Below the pieces are notes generated by a model. It was given only the letters and a program-made list of their open reading frames with translations, was not told the origin of the DNA and did no database searches. A stretch of DNA of 64,000 nucleotides from Bauldia sp. (GTDB lineage Bacteria > Pseudomonadota > Alphaproteobacteria > Rhizobiales > Kaistiaceae): positions 62,001 through 126,000 of the forward strand of contig JAHCJZ010000001.1 of assembly GCA_026126025.1 (NCBI GenBank), given 5' to 3'. Numbering within the stretch: the first letter of the stretch is position 1; the number at the start of each line of letters is the position of its first letter. A program made the position numbers and the translations under genes. Of the stretch, positions 16,485-25,126 are shown one piece after another.

Positions 16485-16620
16485 CAATCCTCGCCTTGCG
16501 GGAGGGTCGAAACCGCGAAGCGGTTTCGGGGAGGGGCGCTGAGTCCGAGGATCGACGAGAGGCCGCCCCCCACCCGAACCGGCTGCACCTGTTCGACCTC
16601 CCCGCAAGGGGGAGGTTGAT
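16485..16620. repeat. Intergenic inverted repeat (GGTCGAAACCGC family, copy 1)
   Basis: The ends CTCGCCTTGCGGGAGGGTCGA and TTCGACCTCCCCGCAAGGGGG are imperfect complements, and an inner hairpin GAAACCGC-GAA-GCGGTTTC sits next to the left end. The segment GGTCGAAACCGC...GCGGTTTCGGGG-AGGGGCGCTG recurs at 40939-41056. It fills the space between the convergent dehydrogenase and lysK. Confidence 0.75.
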
Positions 16621-16643
16621 CCGTGGTTCGGCATAGCGGGCGC

Positions 16644-18317
16644 TCAGGCCGCGCCGGCGAGTTCGCCCGCCAGGGCGCGGCGGATCAGGGCGCGGGTTTC
16701 GGGGATGCCGAAGATCGCGACGAACGAGCCGAAGCGCGGGCCGCGCTCGGTGCCGAGCAGGATCTGGTAGAGCGCCCCGAACCAGGCGGCGGAGACGCCC
16801 GGCCCGCCGGCCGGTCCGGTCCTGGTCGTGTCCTGGTAGCGCGGGTTGATTCGGGCGACGTCGAGCACCGCGCTCTGGATCGCCTCGGGGTCGGCGTCCG
16901 GCGGCAGCTCGCCGAGCTTGCGGTCGAGCGCCGCCAGCGCATCGCGCTCCACCTCGTCCGGCGCCCGGAACGACTTCGTCGGCTCGACGAAGTCCTGGTA
17001 GTAGCGCACGGCATAGCCGGCGAGCTCGTCGAGCTTCGGATGCGTTGTCGGCGTGACACCGGCGACGTGCCGCAGGATGAAGCCCCACAGTACGTCCTTC
17101 TGGTGCGCGTTGGATGCCGCGGCGAGGTTGAGCAGCATCGCGAACGAGATCGGCTGGTCGATCTTCGGCGGGCTGCCGGCATGAATGTGCCAGGCCGGAT
17201 TGCCAAGCCGGCGCGCGGGATCGTCGGCGTCGCGCTCATAGCCGGCGAGGAAGCCGAAATAGTCGTCGACCGCGCGCGGGATGACGTCGAAGGTGAGCCG
17301 CTTCGCCGCCTTCGGCTTGTGGAACATGAAGAGCGACAGGCTCTCCGGCGAGGCGTAGCTCAGCCATTCCTCGATAGTGAGCCCGTTGCCCTTCGACTTC
17401 GAGATCTTCTGCCCGTTCTCGTCGAGGAAGAGCTCGTAGCTGAAGCCCTCCGGCGGCGTGCCGCCGAGCGCCCGGCAGATCTGGCCGGAGAGGCGGACCG
17501 AATCGATGAGATCCTTGCCCGACATTTCGTAATCGACGCCGAGCGCCGTCCAGCGGAGCGCCCAGTCGGCCTTCCACTGCGCCTTCACATGGCCGCCGGT
17601 GACCGGCACCTCGGTCAGCGCATCATTGGCCGGATCGCGGAAGACGATCGTGCCGGCGGCGACGTTGCGCTCCAGGATCGGCACCTGCAGCACGTCGCCG
17701 CTGACCGGCGAGATCGGCAGGAACGGCGAGTAGGACTGCTGCCGCTCCTCGCGCAGCGACGGCAGCATGATCGCCATTACCTCGTCATAGGCGGCGAGCA
17801 TCCGCAGCAGCACGTCGTCGAAGCGGCCGGCCTTGTAGTAGTCGGTCGCCGAGGCGAACTCGTAGTCGAAGCCGAAGCGGTCGAGGAAGGCGCGCAGCCG
17901 CGCATTGTTGTGATGACCGAAGCTCTGGTGCTCGCCGAACGGGTCGGGGATCGCGGTGAGCGGCTTGTTGAGATAGCGCCGCACCATGTCCTGGTTGGGC
18001 ACGTTGTCCGGCACCTTGCGAAGGCCGTCCATGTCGTCGGAGAAGGAGACGAGCCGCGTCGGCACGGCGTCGCGCGTCAGGAGCCGGAACGCGGTGCGCA
18101 CCATCGCCGTCCGCGCCACTTCGCCGAAGGTGCCGATATGCGGCAGGCCCGACGGGCCGTAGCCGGTCTCGAAGAGGACGGTGCGGGACGGGTTTCCCTC
18201 GCGGGCGAGCCGCGCCACGATCTTCCGCGCTTCCTCGAACGGCCAGGCCGGCGAGCGGCCGGCCGCCTCGACCAGCGCGTCAGTGATGGTAAGCGGCGGC
18301 AGGGCCGGTGCGGCCAT
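16644..18317 (-). CDS. lysK: Lysyl-tRNA synthetase, class I
   Basis: A 557-residue class I aminoacyl-tRNA synthetase of archaeal type, found in many alphaproteobacteria in place of the class II enzyme. The HIGH-like motif is PHIGTFGE (His60) and the KMSKS motif is KISKSKGNG (about 304-308); [15 protein letters not shown] and SGKDLIDS are family blocks. The alpha-helical anticodon-binding region fills the last third. I chose ATG 18317 ([12 protein letters not shown]) because the 46 residues before it are Arg-rich and run over the neighbour's promoter. Confidence 0.96.
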   Translation of the reverse strand: MAAPALPPLTITDALVEAAGRSPAWPFEEARKIVARLAREGNPSRTVLFETGYGPSGLPHIGTFGEVARTAMVRTAFRLLTRDAVPTRLVSFSDDMDGLRKVPDNVPNQDMVRRYLNKPLTAIPDPFGEHQSFGHHNNARLRAFLDRFGFDYEFASATDYYKAGRFDDVLLRMLAAYDEVMAIMLPSLREERQQSYSPFLPISPVSGDVLQVPILERNVAAGTIVFRDPANDALTEVPVTGGHVKAQWKADWALRWTALGVDYEMSGKDLIDSVRLSGQICRALGGTPPEGFSYELFLDENGQKISKSKGNGLTIEEWLSYASPESLSLFMFHKPKAAKRLTFDVIPRAVDDYFGFLAGYERDADDPARRLGNPAWHIHAGSPPKIDQPISFAMLLNLAAASNAHQKDVLWGFILRHVAGVTPTTHPKLDELAGYAVRYYQDFVEPTKSFRAPDEVERDALAALDRKLGELPPDADPEAIQSAVLDVARINPRYQDTTRTGPAGGPGVSAAWFGALYQILLGTERGPRFGSFVAIFGIPETRALIRRALAGELAGAA

Positions 18318-18433
18318 CGGCAAAAATCTCGATCCGTAGGGGAATTCGGCGCGGACCCTAGAAATGCCACGCGCCAGCGTCAACGTTTCTCGCGCGCTTG
18401 CCCGTGGGCGAGGGGCGCCATAAAGGTCGCAGG

Positions 18434-18889
18434 ATGACAGCCGCCGAGGATGCAATGAATCAGATGAGCCGCCCGATCAGCCATCACGAAGCGCTGATCT
18501 ATGTGATGGTCACGCTGTCGGCGGTCGACCGCGCCATGACCGACCGCGAGATGGAGATGATCGGCCGCGTCGTGCGGCAGTTCCCGATCTTCGCCGATTT
18601 CGACCCGGAGCTTCTGGTGGCCGTCGCCGAGGATTGCGGCCGGCGCCTCCAGGCCGCCAATGGCTTCGACGCGGTGCTGGAGCTGATCGCCGAGACGCTG
18701 CCGGAGCGGCTCTACGAGACGGCCTATGCCGCGGCCGTCGAGGTCGCCGCCGCCGACCTTCATGTCGAGCAGGAGGAGCTGCGCTTCCTCCAGATCCTCC
18801 GCGACTTCCTCGAGATCGACAAGCTCGCGGCCGCGGCGATCGAGCGCTCGGCGCGGGTGCGCTACCGCCGGCACGTGCCCGGTCAGTAG
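18434..18889 (+). CDS. TerB-like protein
   Basis: A 151-residue all-helical protein of the TerB/DjlA-like superfamily: [37 protein letters not shown] and the acidic [20 protein letters not shown] segment, whose Asp/Glu residues form a metal site in family members. It has no signal peptide. The start at 18434 has AAAGG seven bases upstream; ATG 18455 is an alternative. Its end overlaps the convergent binding protein by seven bases. Role unknown, possibly stress response. Confidence 0.75.
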   Translation: MTAAEDAMNQMSRPISHHEALIYVMVTLSAVDRAMTDREMEMIGRVVRQFPIFADFDPELLVAVAEDCGRRLQAANGFDAVLELIAETLPERLYETAYAAAVEVAAADLHVEQEELRFLQILRDFLEIDKLAAAAIERSARVRYRRHVPGQ

Positions 18890-19725
18890 AAGCTGAGCGG
18901 GAAATAGCGAAGGTAGTGTTCCGCATAGGTGCCGTCGGCGGCGATCGCGGCGAGCGCGGCATTGATCGCGTGGCGGAGCTCGTCGTCGTCGGGCGCGACC
19001 GCGATCGCCATCCCTTCGCCGAAGAATCGGCTGTCGAGATACGGCCCGCCGGCGAAGATGCAGCAATCGGCCGCGTCGATCCCCTCCAGCCAGAAGGCGA
19101 GCTGCAGCCCGTCGCCGAACAGCGCGTCCGCCCGGCCGAGCCGGAGCGCCGATTCCGCTTCGAGCGCCGTCGCATGGGGCTGGATGCGCACGCGGGGGAA
19201 GTAGGTCTGAAGATACGCCTCATGCGCCGAGCCCGCGACGACCGCGATGCGGCGGTTGGCGAGGTCGTCGGGCGAGATGTTGAGGCGAAGGCCGCGCCGC
19301 ACCACGAACCGCGCCGGCAGCTTGAGATAGACGTCGGAGAAGCGCGCCTCGGCGGCAGTCTCCGCCGTCATCGCGACGCCGGCGATCGCCGCGTCCGCGC
19401 GGTCGTCGCCGAGCGCGACGAGGAGGTCGTCCCACGGGCGCGCCTGGATCGTGCAGGGAAGGCCGAGCTCGTCGCAGATCGCGCGGGCGAGGTCGATGTT
19501 GAAGCCGGTCAGCCGGCCCGCGGCGTCGAGGAAGTTGAACGGCGGGTAGTCCGCGGTCGTCACGAAACGGATGCCGGCGAAGGGTAGCTGGCCGACCGGC
19601 TCGGCCTGCGCATCCTGCCGCCAGAAATTGGGGATCGCCAGCCCGCCGGCCGGCTGCGCGGCGACGGGCGTCGCTGCCAGCATCCCCGCGGCCACCACCG
19701 CCGTCAGCGCTGACCGGTATCCCAC
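18883..19725 (-). CDS. Family 3 solute-binding protein (amino acid type), orphan
   Basis: A 280-residue exported protein with a signal peptide (VVAAGMLAATPVAAQ) and the family 3 fold: RFVTTADYPPFNFLDAAG, then GFNIDLARAICDELGLP, the DDLLVALGDDRADAAIAG ligand segment and RRIAVVAGSAHEAYLQ. These proteins deliver amino acids or related ligands to ABC importers or act as sensors. No permease or ATPase gene is next to it, so it either uses a distant transporter or acts alone. Confidence 0.88.
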   Translation of the reverse strand: MGYRSALTAVVAAGMLAATPVAAQPAGGLAIPNFWRQDAQAEPVGQLPFAGIRFVTTADYPPFNFLDAAGRLTGFNIDLARAICDELGLPCTIQARPWDDLLVALGDDRADAAIAGVAMTAETAAEARFSDVYLKLPARFVVRRGLRLNISPDDLANRRIAVVAGSAHEAYLQTYFPRVRIQPHATALEAESALRLGRADALFGDGLQLAFWLEGIDAADCCIFAGGPYLDSRFFGEGMAIAVAPDDDELRHAINAALAAIAADGTYAEHYLRYFPLSFY

Positions 19726-19795
19726 GCCTCGACCTGCCTCCGCCGCACCCGCCCCTCGCTACGGAGATTGCGGCGGAAGGGCAAGCGGCCGGGCG

Positions 19796-20116
19796 TCAGC
19801 GGCGGACCGTGCGCGGCTCGGGCGTATCGCCGGGGAGATCCTCGTCGGCATCGTCGAGGAGCGGCGGATAGTCCTGTTCGCCCTCGTCGGTCAGCGTCGG
19901 GAACTCGCCGAGATTGGCGACGGGGTCCGCCGGCTCCACGGGCTCGCCATAGGGACCGGGCTTCTCCACAGGGATCTGCCCGAAGTCCGGGGTATCCTCC
20001 AGCGCAACCAGATCCGCCGCCTGTTCGCGGAACTGCTCCGGCCCGCCGGCCGGTCGGCCCGCGCCCATCCACATGCGCGTGGCGCGCTCTTCGATCAGCT
20101 TCTCGCGGTTATCCAT
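19796..20116 (-). CDS. DUF2934-domain protein
   Basis: A 106-residue hydrophilic protein. Residues 1-35 (REKLIEERATRMWMGAGRP, then EQFREQAADL) match the DUF2934 helical motif common in Rhizobiales; the rest is acidic and proline-rich (EDTPDFGQIPVEKPGPYGEP) and likely disordered. The ATG at 20116 follows an AAGGAGAGGGT site. No function is known. It lies 56 bases downstream of lspA on the same strand. Confidence 0.7.
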   Translation of the reverse strand: MDNREKLIEERATRMWMGAGRPAGGPEQFREQAADLVALEDTPDFGQIPVEKPGPYGEPVEPADPVANLGEFPTLTDEGEQDYPPLLDDADEDLPGDTPEPRTVRR

Positions 20117-20172
20117 GACCCTCTCCTTGCCCCCGCCCCGAGGAAAACGAGCGGGCGCCACTGAGGGTTCCT

Positions 20173-20682
20173 TCACGCCGGCGAGCGCCGCGGCATGAAG
20201 AGATAGGCGACGATCAGCACGATCGGCCCGAGGGTCAGGGCGACATCGGCGAGGTTGAAGATGAAGGGCGTGCGGTCGCCGATATGGAGCAGCAGGAAGT
20301 CGATCACATGGCCATAGGCGATGCGGTCGATGATGTTGCCGACCGCGCCGCCGACGATCAGCCCGAAGCCGACCGCGGCGAGCTTGCCGCCCTCGCGCGA
20401 GCGCATCCAGAACACCAGCACGACCAGCGTGACGACGATGACGCCGCCGAGCAGCCAGCCGCTGTCGGCGCCGCGCAGGAAGCTGAAGGCGATGCCGGGA
20501 TTGTAGGTGAGATAGAGCGCGAGGATCGGCAGGATGTCGATCATCACGTCGACGTCGAGCGTCTGCTCCGCGACAACCTTCGAGATCTGGTCGACGATCA
20601 GCACCGCCGCGATGATGGCGATGCCGAGAAACGAGCCCGGACCGGGCGGCGCATCGGAACGGGGCGGCGGCGATTCGCTCAT
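20173..20682 (-). CDS. lspA: Lipoprotein signal peptidase (signal peptidase II)
   Basis: A 169-residue inner-membrane aspartic protease that cleaves prolipoproteins. Four membrane segments are visible (e.g. FLGIAIIAAVLIVDQISKVV and LLGGVIVVTLVVLVFW). The conserved TYNPGIAFSFL block and the two catalytic Asp residues in VGNIIDRIAYG and FNLADVALTLG are intact. It would process the lipoproteins encoded at 2900 and 48985 among others. The start at 20682 (MSESPPPRSD) gives the usual length. Confidence 0.95.
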   Translation of the reverse strand: MSESPPPRSDAPPGPGSFLGIAIIAAVLIVDQISKVVAEQTLDVDVMIDILPILALYLTYNPGIAFSFLRGADSGWLLGGVIVVTLVVLVFWMRSREGGKLAAVGFGLIVGGAVGNIIDRIAYGHVIDFLLLHIGDRTPFIFNLADVALTLGPIVLIVAYLFMPRRSPA

Positions 20683-20756
20683 GCGGCTCCGTAGAGCATC
20701 ATCGCCGCGAACGGCGCAAGGTCGCCTCCAGCGCTGCGCTCTGGCTGCCCCGCTAT

Positions 20757-20820
20757 GGCCCCTCACCCGGAGCGACCCGGCATGCCGGCTCGCCCCGAGC
20801 TCTCCCCAAGGGAGAGGTGA
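20757..20820. repeat. Short inverted repeat, CCCTCACC...GGGAGAGG
   Basis: CCCCTCACCC and CCAAGGGAGAGGTGA can pair as an outer stem, with CCGGCATGCCGG as an inner hairpin. It resembles the repeats at 16485 and 40939. The remaining bases between lspA and the methyltransferase (20683-20976) show no gene. Confidence 0.55.
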
Positions 20821-20976
20821 AGAAGCCGCGGCTTTGCTGTGATCGATGCGAGCCCGGCCGCTCCGTCACGAGGAACCCGCCCTCGGGCAACAGCGCCACC
20901 GCGCCGCAGTTCCGCACGCTGCGGGCAATCAGTACCGCTTGTTGCACATCTACGGTGCTGGTGTTGACTGCTGTGG

Positions 20977-21810
20977 CTACAACGCCAGTGCCTTCCGCCG
21001 GACCTCGAACAGCATCACGCCGGTCGCCACGGCGAGGTTGAGCGAGTCCGCGCGGCCGGCCTGCGGGATACGCACCAGGTGGTCGCAGGCCGCGGCGAGC
21101 GGCGCGGTCAGGCCGGATTGCTCGTTGCCCATGAGGAGAAGCACCGGCCGGCCGTAGTCGACACCGCGATAGTCCTCGGTGCCCGACAGATGCGTGCCGA
21201 CGACGATGCCCGGCCAGCCGGCACGGAGCGCGAGGAACTCGGCTTCGTTGGCGCGCACCAGTTTCACGTGGAACAGCGACCCCATCGTCGCCCGCACCGC
21301 TTCGATCGAGAACGGATCGACCGAAGGGCCGACGAGGATCACGCCTTCGGCGCCGACCGCGTCGACCGTGCGGATGATGGTCCCGACATTGCCGGGATCG
21401 CGCGGCGTCTCCAGCGCGACCCAGACGCCGCTCTCGCCGGGAACGACCGTGGCGTGGTCGGCGAGGCGCTGGCGGAAGACGCCGAGAACCATCTGCGGGT
21501 TCTCGCGGCGGCTGATCTTCTCCAGCACCGCATTGCTGACCTGGAGGATGTCGGCGCCGCGCGCCCGCGCCGTCGCCGCCGCGCGCTGCACCGCCGGCTG
21601 GTCGCCGACTTCGAGCCCGTGGACCACCGCATCGATCGGCCAGCGCTCCTCCAGCGCATCGGTGACGAGCTTCAGCCCCTCGCCGAGGAAGAGGCCGGTC
21701 TCGCGCCGCTCCTTCGGCATGGCGAGCGCGCGGATCGCCTTGATCCGGTCATTGGCGAGACTGGTGATGGTGAGCACCTGTCCCGGCCGCGGCGGGCGCG
21801 CGTCAGCCAT
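20977..21810 (-). CDS. TrmH/SpoU-family RNA 2'-O-methyltransferase
   Basis: A 277-residue SPOUT methyltransferase. An N-terminal RNA-binding L30e-like domain (ITSLANDRIKAIRALAMPKE to GLFLGEGLKLV) is followed by the knotted catalytic domain with motif 1 DPGNVGTIIRTVDAVG, motif 2 LLMGNEQSGL and motif 3 IPQAGRADSLNLAVATG. The target, rRNA or tRNA, is not fixed by sequence. Its start overlaps the end of the next methyltransferase gene by eight bases, so the two are coupled. Confidence 0.92.
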   Translation of the reverse strand: MADARPPRPGQVLTITSLANDRIKAIRALAMPKERRETGLFLGEGLKLVTDALEERWPIDAVVHGLEVGDQPAVQRAAATARARGADILQVSNAVLEKISRRENPQMVLGVFRQRLADHATVVPGESGVWVALETPRDPGNVGTIIRTVDAVGAEGVILVGPSVDPFSIEAVRATMGSLFHVKLVRANEAEFLALRAGWPGIVVGTHLSGTEDYRGVDYGRPVLLLMGNEQSGLTAPLAAACDHLVRIPQAGRADSLNLAVATGVMLFEVRRKALAL

Positions 21811-22717
21811 CGGCGCTCCAGCGGCTGAAGAGCGAGGTCGAGAGCACGCGGCTGCCGGGGCCCTCTTCGCGCAGCAGCAGCTCGCCCGATTCCAGGTGCC
21901 CGCCGAGGCCGGCGAGCGCCTCGGCCGTCGTCTCGTGGATCGACACGAACGACGCGCGGACCGCATAGGCGGTCACGATGAAGAAGAGCGGATCGTCGGA
22001 GAGGAGACGCCGGCAGAGGCGGAGGAGGTCGGCGAGGTCGAGGAAGAGATCCCACACCTCGCCCTTGGGGCCGCGGCCGAATTTCGGCGGGTCGAGGACG
22101 ATGCCGTCATAGCGGTTGCCGCGGCGCTCCTCGCGCTCGGCGAACTTCACCGCGTCGTCCATGATCCAGCGGATCGGGAGGTCGCCGAGCGCCGACGCCG
22201 CCTGGTTCTCCCGCGCCCAGCCGATCGCCTTCTTCGACGCATCAACATGGGTGACCGCCGCTCCGGCGCGGGCGGCGAGCAGCGAGGCGAGCCCGGTATA
22301 GGCGAAGAGGTTCAATACCTTGGACGGGTGCTTTGATTCGGAAACCAGGCGCGTCATCCACGCCCAGTGGGTGTCCTGCTCCGGGAAGACGCCGACATGG
22401 CGGAAGGCGGTGAAGCGCCCGAGGAAGGAGACACCCTCATAGCTCATCGGCCAGGTTTCCGGCAGCGGCTTGCGGTAGCGCCAGCGCCCGTCGGCCTCCT
22501 CGTCCTTGCCGCCGGTGAAGACGGCGTCGGCCGAATCCCACCGCGCGGCGGGGAGGCGGCGGCGCCACATCGCCTGCGGCTCGGGGCGAACGATGGTGTA
22601 GCGCCCATAGCGCTCGAGCTTCTCGCCTTCGCCGGAATCGACGAGCGCATAGTCCGGCCAGCCGCTGGTCTCCAGCAGGACCGGCAGGCTGGCCCGCATC
22701 GGCGGCGTCGGACTCAT
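21803..22717 (-). CDS. Class I SAM-dependent rRNA methyltransferase (RlmI-like)
   Basis: A 304-residue enzyme with a Rossmann SAM-binding core: motif I VLNLFAYTGLASLLAARAGA, THVDASKKAIGWARENQ, and the catalytic VLDPPKFGRGPKGE. This matches the RlmI/RlmK type cytosine or guanine methyltransferases acting on 23S rRNA, without the PUA domain of RlmI. The ATG at 22717 (MSPTPPMRAS) gives the family start. It is upstream of, and overlaps, the SpoU methyltransferase, giving a two-gene RNA-modification operon. Confidence 0.88.
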   Translation of the reverse strand: MSPTPPMRASLPVLLETSGWPDYALVDSGEGEKLERYGRYTIVRPEPQAMWRRRLPAARWDSADAVFTGGKDEEADGRWRYRKPLPETWPMSYEGVSFLGRFTAFRHVGVFPEQDTHWAWMTRLVSESKHPSKVLNLFAYTGLASLLAARAGAAVTHVDASKKAIGWARENQAASALGDLPIRWIMDDAVKFAEREERRGNRYDGIVLDPPKFGRGPKGEVWDLFLDLADLLRLCRRLLSDDPLFFIVTAYAVRASFVSIHETTAEALAGLGGHLESGELLLREEGPGSRVLSTSLFSRWSADG

Positions 22718-22841
22718 GCGCTTCCCCGGTCGGTTGAACGGAGCCTGTGATAGCCGGACGCTTGCGGCGTGGCCATTGTGCCAGCACGGGTTGATCACGA
22801 CGGGCCGGTCAGGCACGCTGTCCCAAGGGAGGTGCCGGACG

Positions 22842-23513
22842 ATGGAGCTCGAAGGCCGCTACCGCATACCCGCCACCCGCGAGGCCGTCTGGGAAGCGCT
22901 CAGCGATCCCGCGGTGCTGCGCGAATGCATCCCGGGTTGCCAGTCCCTGGAGAAGATCTCGCCGACCGAGGCGCGGGCGGTCGTCGCCGTCGAGGTCGGT
23001 CCGTTCAAGGCGACCTTCACCGGCACCATCCGCGTCGACGCCGCCGACCCGCCGCTCACGGTCACGTTGAGCGGCGAGGGGCGCGGCCGGCCCGCCGGTT
23101 CGGCGCGGGGCGCGGTCACCGGCGAGCTCGCCGAGGATGCGGGGGAAACCACCGTCAGCTACCGCGGAACGGCCGAAGTCGGCGGAAAGCTGGCCGAAGT
23201 CGCGGCCGGCGACATCGACGCCAAGGCCAAGGCCCTTGCCGGGAGGTTCTTTGCTGCGCTATCGCGACGGTTCGAGGACGGGAGGGGCGACTGGGTCGAC
23301 GAGCTCGACCATTCGCTGGCGAACGTCCAGTTGGGTGACGAACCAGGTGAGGATGTCGTCGTGGACAAGACGGAACGCGCAGGCGAAGTGGCCAAGTCGG
23401 TTGAGCATCGGGTGGAGACGGCGGCCGCGACCGGCTTCCTCGGCGGCGCCCCGGTCTGGGCGATGATCGCGATCGTGGCGATGGTCGCCTTCCTCGCCAT
23501 CCTCTACGCCTAG
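22842..23513 (+). CDS. CoxG-like SRPBCC-domain membrane-anchored protein
   Basis: A 223-residue protein. Residues 1-145 match the CoxG/SRPBCC family (MELEGRYRIPATREAVWEAL, then ECIPGCQSLEKISPTE and the YRGTAEVGGKLAEVAAGDID block). The C-terminus carries one membrane segment (APVWAMIAIVAMVAFLAILY). CoxG helps recruit CO dehydrogenase to the membrane in Oligotropha; here no coxMSL genes are present, so a general membrane-adaptor role for a molybdenum hydroxylase is only a guess. The ATG at 22842 was chosen by family alignment. Confidence 0.85.
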   Translation: MELEGRYRIPATREAVWEALSDPAVLRECIPGCQSLEKISPTEARAVVAVEVGPFKATFTGTIRVDAADPPLTVTLSGEGRGRPAGSARGAVTGELAEDAGETTVSYRGTAEVGGKLAEVAAGDIDAKAKALAGRFFAALSRRFEDGRGDWVDELDHSLANVQLGDEPGEDVVVDKTERAGEVAKSVEHRVETAAATGFLGGAPVWAMIAIVAMVAFLAILYA

Positions 23514-23605
23514 AACGCACACCGCCGATTTTCCCGCCGGCCGGCTTGTCGCGGGCCGGCGGCGTTCACACATCCATCGGGACAGTTCACCGAGGGAGGT
23601 GTGAC

Positions 23606-24160
23606 ATGGACTATCGCGACCGCCAGGCCATCGAGGACCTGTTCCGCCGCCTGGACGAGGTGGAGCAGAGCACCGGACCGCGCGACCCGGAAGCCGAAGC
23701 CTTCATCAATGACGGCATCCGGCGCCAGCCGGGCGCGCCCTACTACATGGCGCAGACCATCGTCGTGCAGGCCGAGGCGCTGGAAGTGGCGCGGCAGCGC
23801 ATCGAGGAGCTTGAGCGCGGGCGGAGCGGCGGCTTCTTCGACAATCTCTTCGGCGGCGGCCGGGCCGCGCCGCAGCGCGCCCCGGCGCGCGAGCGCGGTC
23901 CCTGGGACCGCCGCAGCGAGGGCGGCGGGTTTCTCGCCGGCGCCGCGCAGACCGCGGTTGGTGTCGCTGGCGGCGTCTTCCTCGGCAGCCTCATCGCCGG
24001 CGCCTTTGCCGGCGGGGCGCAGGCTGCTGAGGCTCAGCCCGGAGCCGATGACCCGGCGAACGATGCCGGCGGCAACTTCGACACCGGCAGCGATGATTTC
24101 GGCGGAGAGGGCGACTTCGGCGATTTCGGCGGGGGCGACTTCGGCGGCGGGTTCGACTAG
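23606..24160 (+). CDS. DUF2076 protein
   Basis: A 184-residue protein matching DUF2076: an N-terminal helical part (DRQAIEDLFRRLDEVEQ, then NDGIRRQPGAPYYMAQTIVV), a coiled segment QRIEELERG, then a Gly-rich hydrophobic stretch (TAVGVAGGVFLGSLIAGAFAGG) and a C-terminal tail of Asp/Gly/Phe repeats (DFGDFGGGDFGGG). Despite an older description as a ligand-binding sensor, its function is not known. The ATG at 23606 is preceded by GAGGTGTG. A hairpin terminator follows it. Confidence 0.85.
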   Translation: MDYRDRQAIEDLFRRLDEVEQSTGPRDPEAEAFINDGIRRQPGAPYYMAQTIVVQAEALEVARQRIEELERGRSGGFFDNLFGGGRAAPQRAPARERGPWDRRSEGGGFLAGAAQTAVGVAGGVFLGSLIAGAFAGGAQAAEAQPGADDPANDAGGNFDTGSDDFGGEGDFGDFGGGDFGGGFD

Positions 24161-24181
24161 GCCGCGCAGTCTGGAATCATT

Positions 24182-24224
24182 ATGGCGGTCGCGCTGTCTG
24201 GTCGCGCGACCGCCATTTGCTTTT
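24182..24224 (+). terminator. Intrinsic terminator after the DUF2076 gene
   Basis: A perfect 13-bp stem (ATGGCGGTCGCGC / GCGCGACCGCCAT) with a nine-base loop, followed by TTGCTTTT. Confidence 0.8.
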
Positions 24225-24285
24225 CGGGCGGCAGACGAGTCATGTGGGACCGGGTGGGCGCCAAGGTCCCTCTAGTGTCGTCCTG

Positions 24286-24561
24286 ATGATCGTCTGTTCC
24301 TGCAACGTCCTCAGCCACAAGCAGATCGAAGCCGCGGCCGAACGCCTCGTCGAGGGGGCGCCCGACCGGCCGGTCACGGCGGGCCGCGCGTTCCGCGCGC
24401 TCGGCACCAAGCCGCAATGCGGTGGTTGTCTGGAACTGATCCGGCACCTTGTGCGTGAAATGGGCATTCCCGTCACCTGCCCGGAGCCGCTAGGCTCCGT
24501 CGCGGAGGGGACCGCCGCCGATCTGCCCGAGCTTCCGGTTCTTCATCGCGAAGCGGTTTGA
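24286..24561 (+). CDS. bfd: Bacterioferritin-associated ferredoxin-like [2Fe-2S] protein
   Basis: A 91-residue protein of the Bfd family. Four cysteines in the pattern Cys-x-Cys (VCSCNVLS) and, about 32 residues on, Cys-x2-Cys ([10 protein letters not shown]) bind a [2Fe-2S] cluster. Bfd donates electrons to bacterioferritin to release stored iron; bfr follows 52 bases downstream. The C-terminal ~25 residues are longer than in E. coli Bfd. The start at 24286 is set by the family's MIVCSCN N-terminus. Confidence 0.93.
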   Translation: MIVCSCNVLSHKQIEAAAERLVEGAPDRPVTAGRAFRALGTKPQCGGCLELIRHLVREMGIPVTCPEPLGSVAEGTAADLPELPVLHREAV

Positions 24562-24584
24562 CGAAGGCGGCCGGCCTCCCTACA

Positions 24585-24599
24585 TTACAACTATTCTAA
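24585..24599. promoter_or_regulatory. Candidate Irr box (iron control element) before bfr
   Basis: TTACAA-CTA-TTCTAA is one base away from the perfect palindrome TTAGAA-N3-TTCTAA recognised by Irr in rhizobia. It lies 14 bases before the bfr start, where a bound repressor would block transcription or initiation. Irr is encoded in this window. Confidence 0.5.
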
Positions 24600-24613
24600 T
24601 AAGGGAGTGCGGC

Positions 24614-25099
24614 ATGAAGGGTGAACCCCGCGTCATCGAACGGCTGAACGGCGCGCTGCGGCTGGAGCTCGGCGCCATCAACCAGTACTGGCTGCATTAC
24701 CGGCTCACCGAGGATTGGGGCTTCGGCAAGCTCGCCAAGAAGGAGCGTGCCGAGTCGCTGGAGGAGATGCACCATGCCGACCGCCTGGTCGACCGCATCA
24801 TCTTCCTCGAGGGCATGCCCAACATGCAGCAGATCGCCCCGCTGCGGATCGGCCAGACCATCCGCGAGGTGCTCGAAGCCGACCTTGCCGGCGAATACGA
24901 GGCGCGCGAGTACTATCGCGAGTCCCGCGACATCTGCCGCGGGGAAGGCGACTATGTGTCGATGGAGCTCTTCGAGGACCTCCTGGAGGACGAGGAAGGG
25001 CACATCAATTTCCTCGAGTCGCAGCTGAGCCTTTACGACAAGGTCGGCGAGCAGCTTTATGCGCAGCTGCAGGCCGAGTCCGCCGACGAGGCCAAATAG
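24614..25099 (+). CDS. bfr: Bacterioferritin
   Basis: A 161-residue four-helix iron-storage protein forming a 24-mer with heme. The ferroxidase ligands are all visible: Glu in [15 protein letters not shown], Glu and His in [12 protein letters not shown], Glu in [11 protein letters not shown], and Glu and His in [13 protein letters not shown]. The heme-ligand Met sits in EEMHH. It follows bfd in the same direction, with a good AAGGGAG site seven bases before the ATG, and an Irr-box-like palindrome in between. Confidence 0.96.
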   Translation: MKGEPRVIERLNGALRLELGAINQYWLHYRLTEDWGFGKLAKKERAESLEEMHHADRLVDRIIFLEGMPNMQQIAPLRIGQTIREVLEADLAGEYEAREYYRESRDICRGEGDYVSMELFEDLLEDEEGHINFLESQLSLYDKVGEQLYAQLQAESADEAK

Positions 25100-25126
25100 C
25101 CGGACGGGTTAGGGGGCCCGCTTCGC

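Noticed and set aside
22842..23513. CoxG-like gene as evidence of CO oxidation
   Set aside because: No CO dehydrogenase subunit genes are nearby; CoxG-like proteins occur widely without them.
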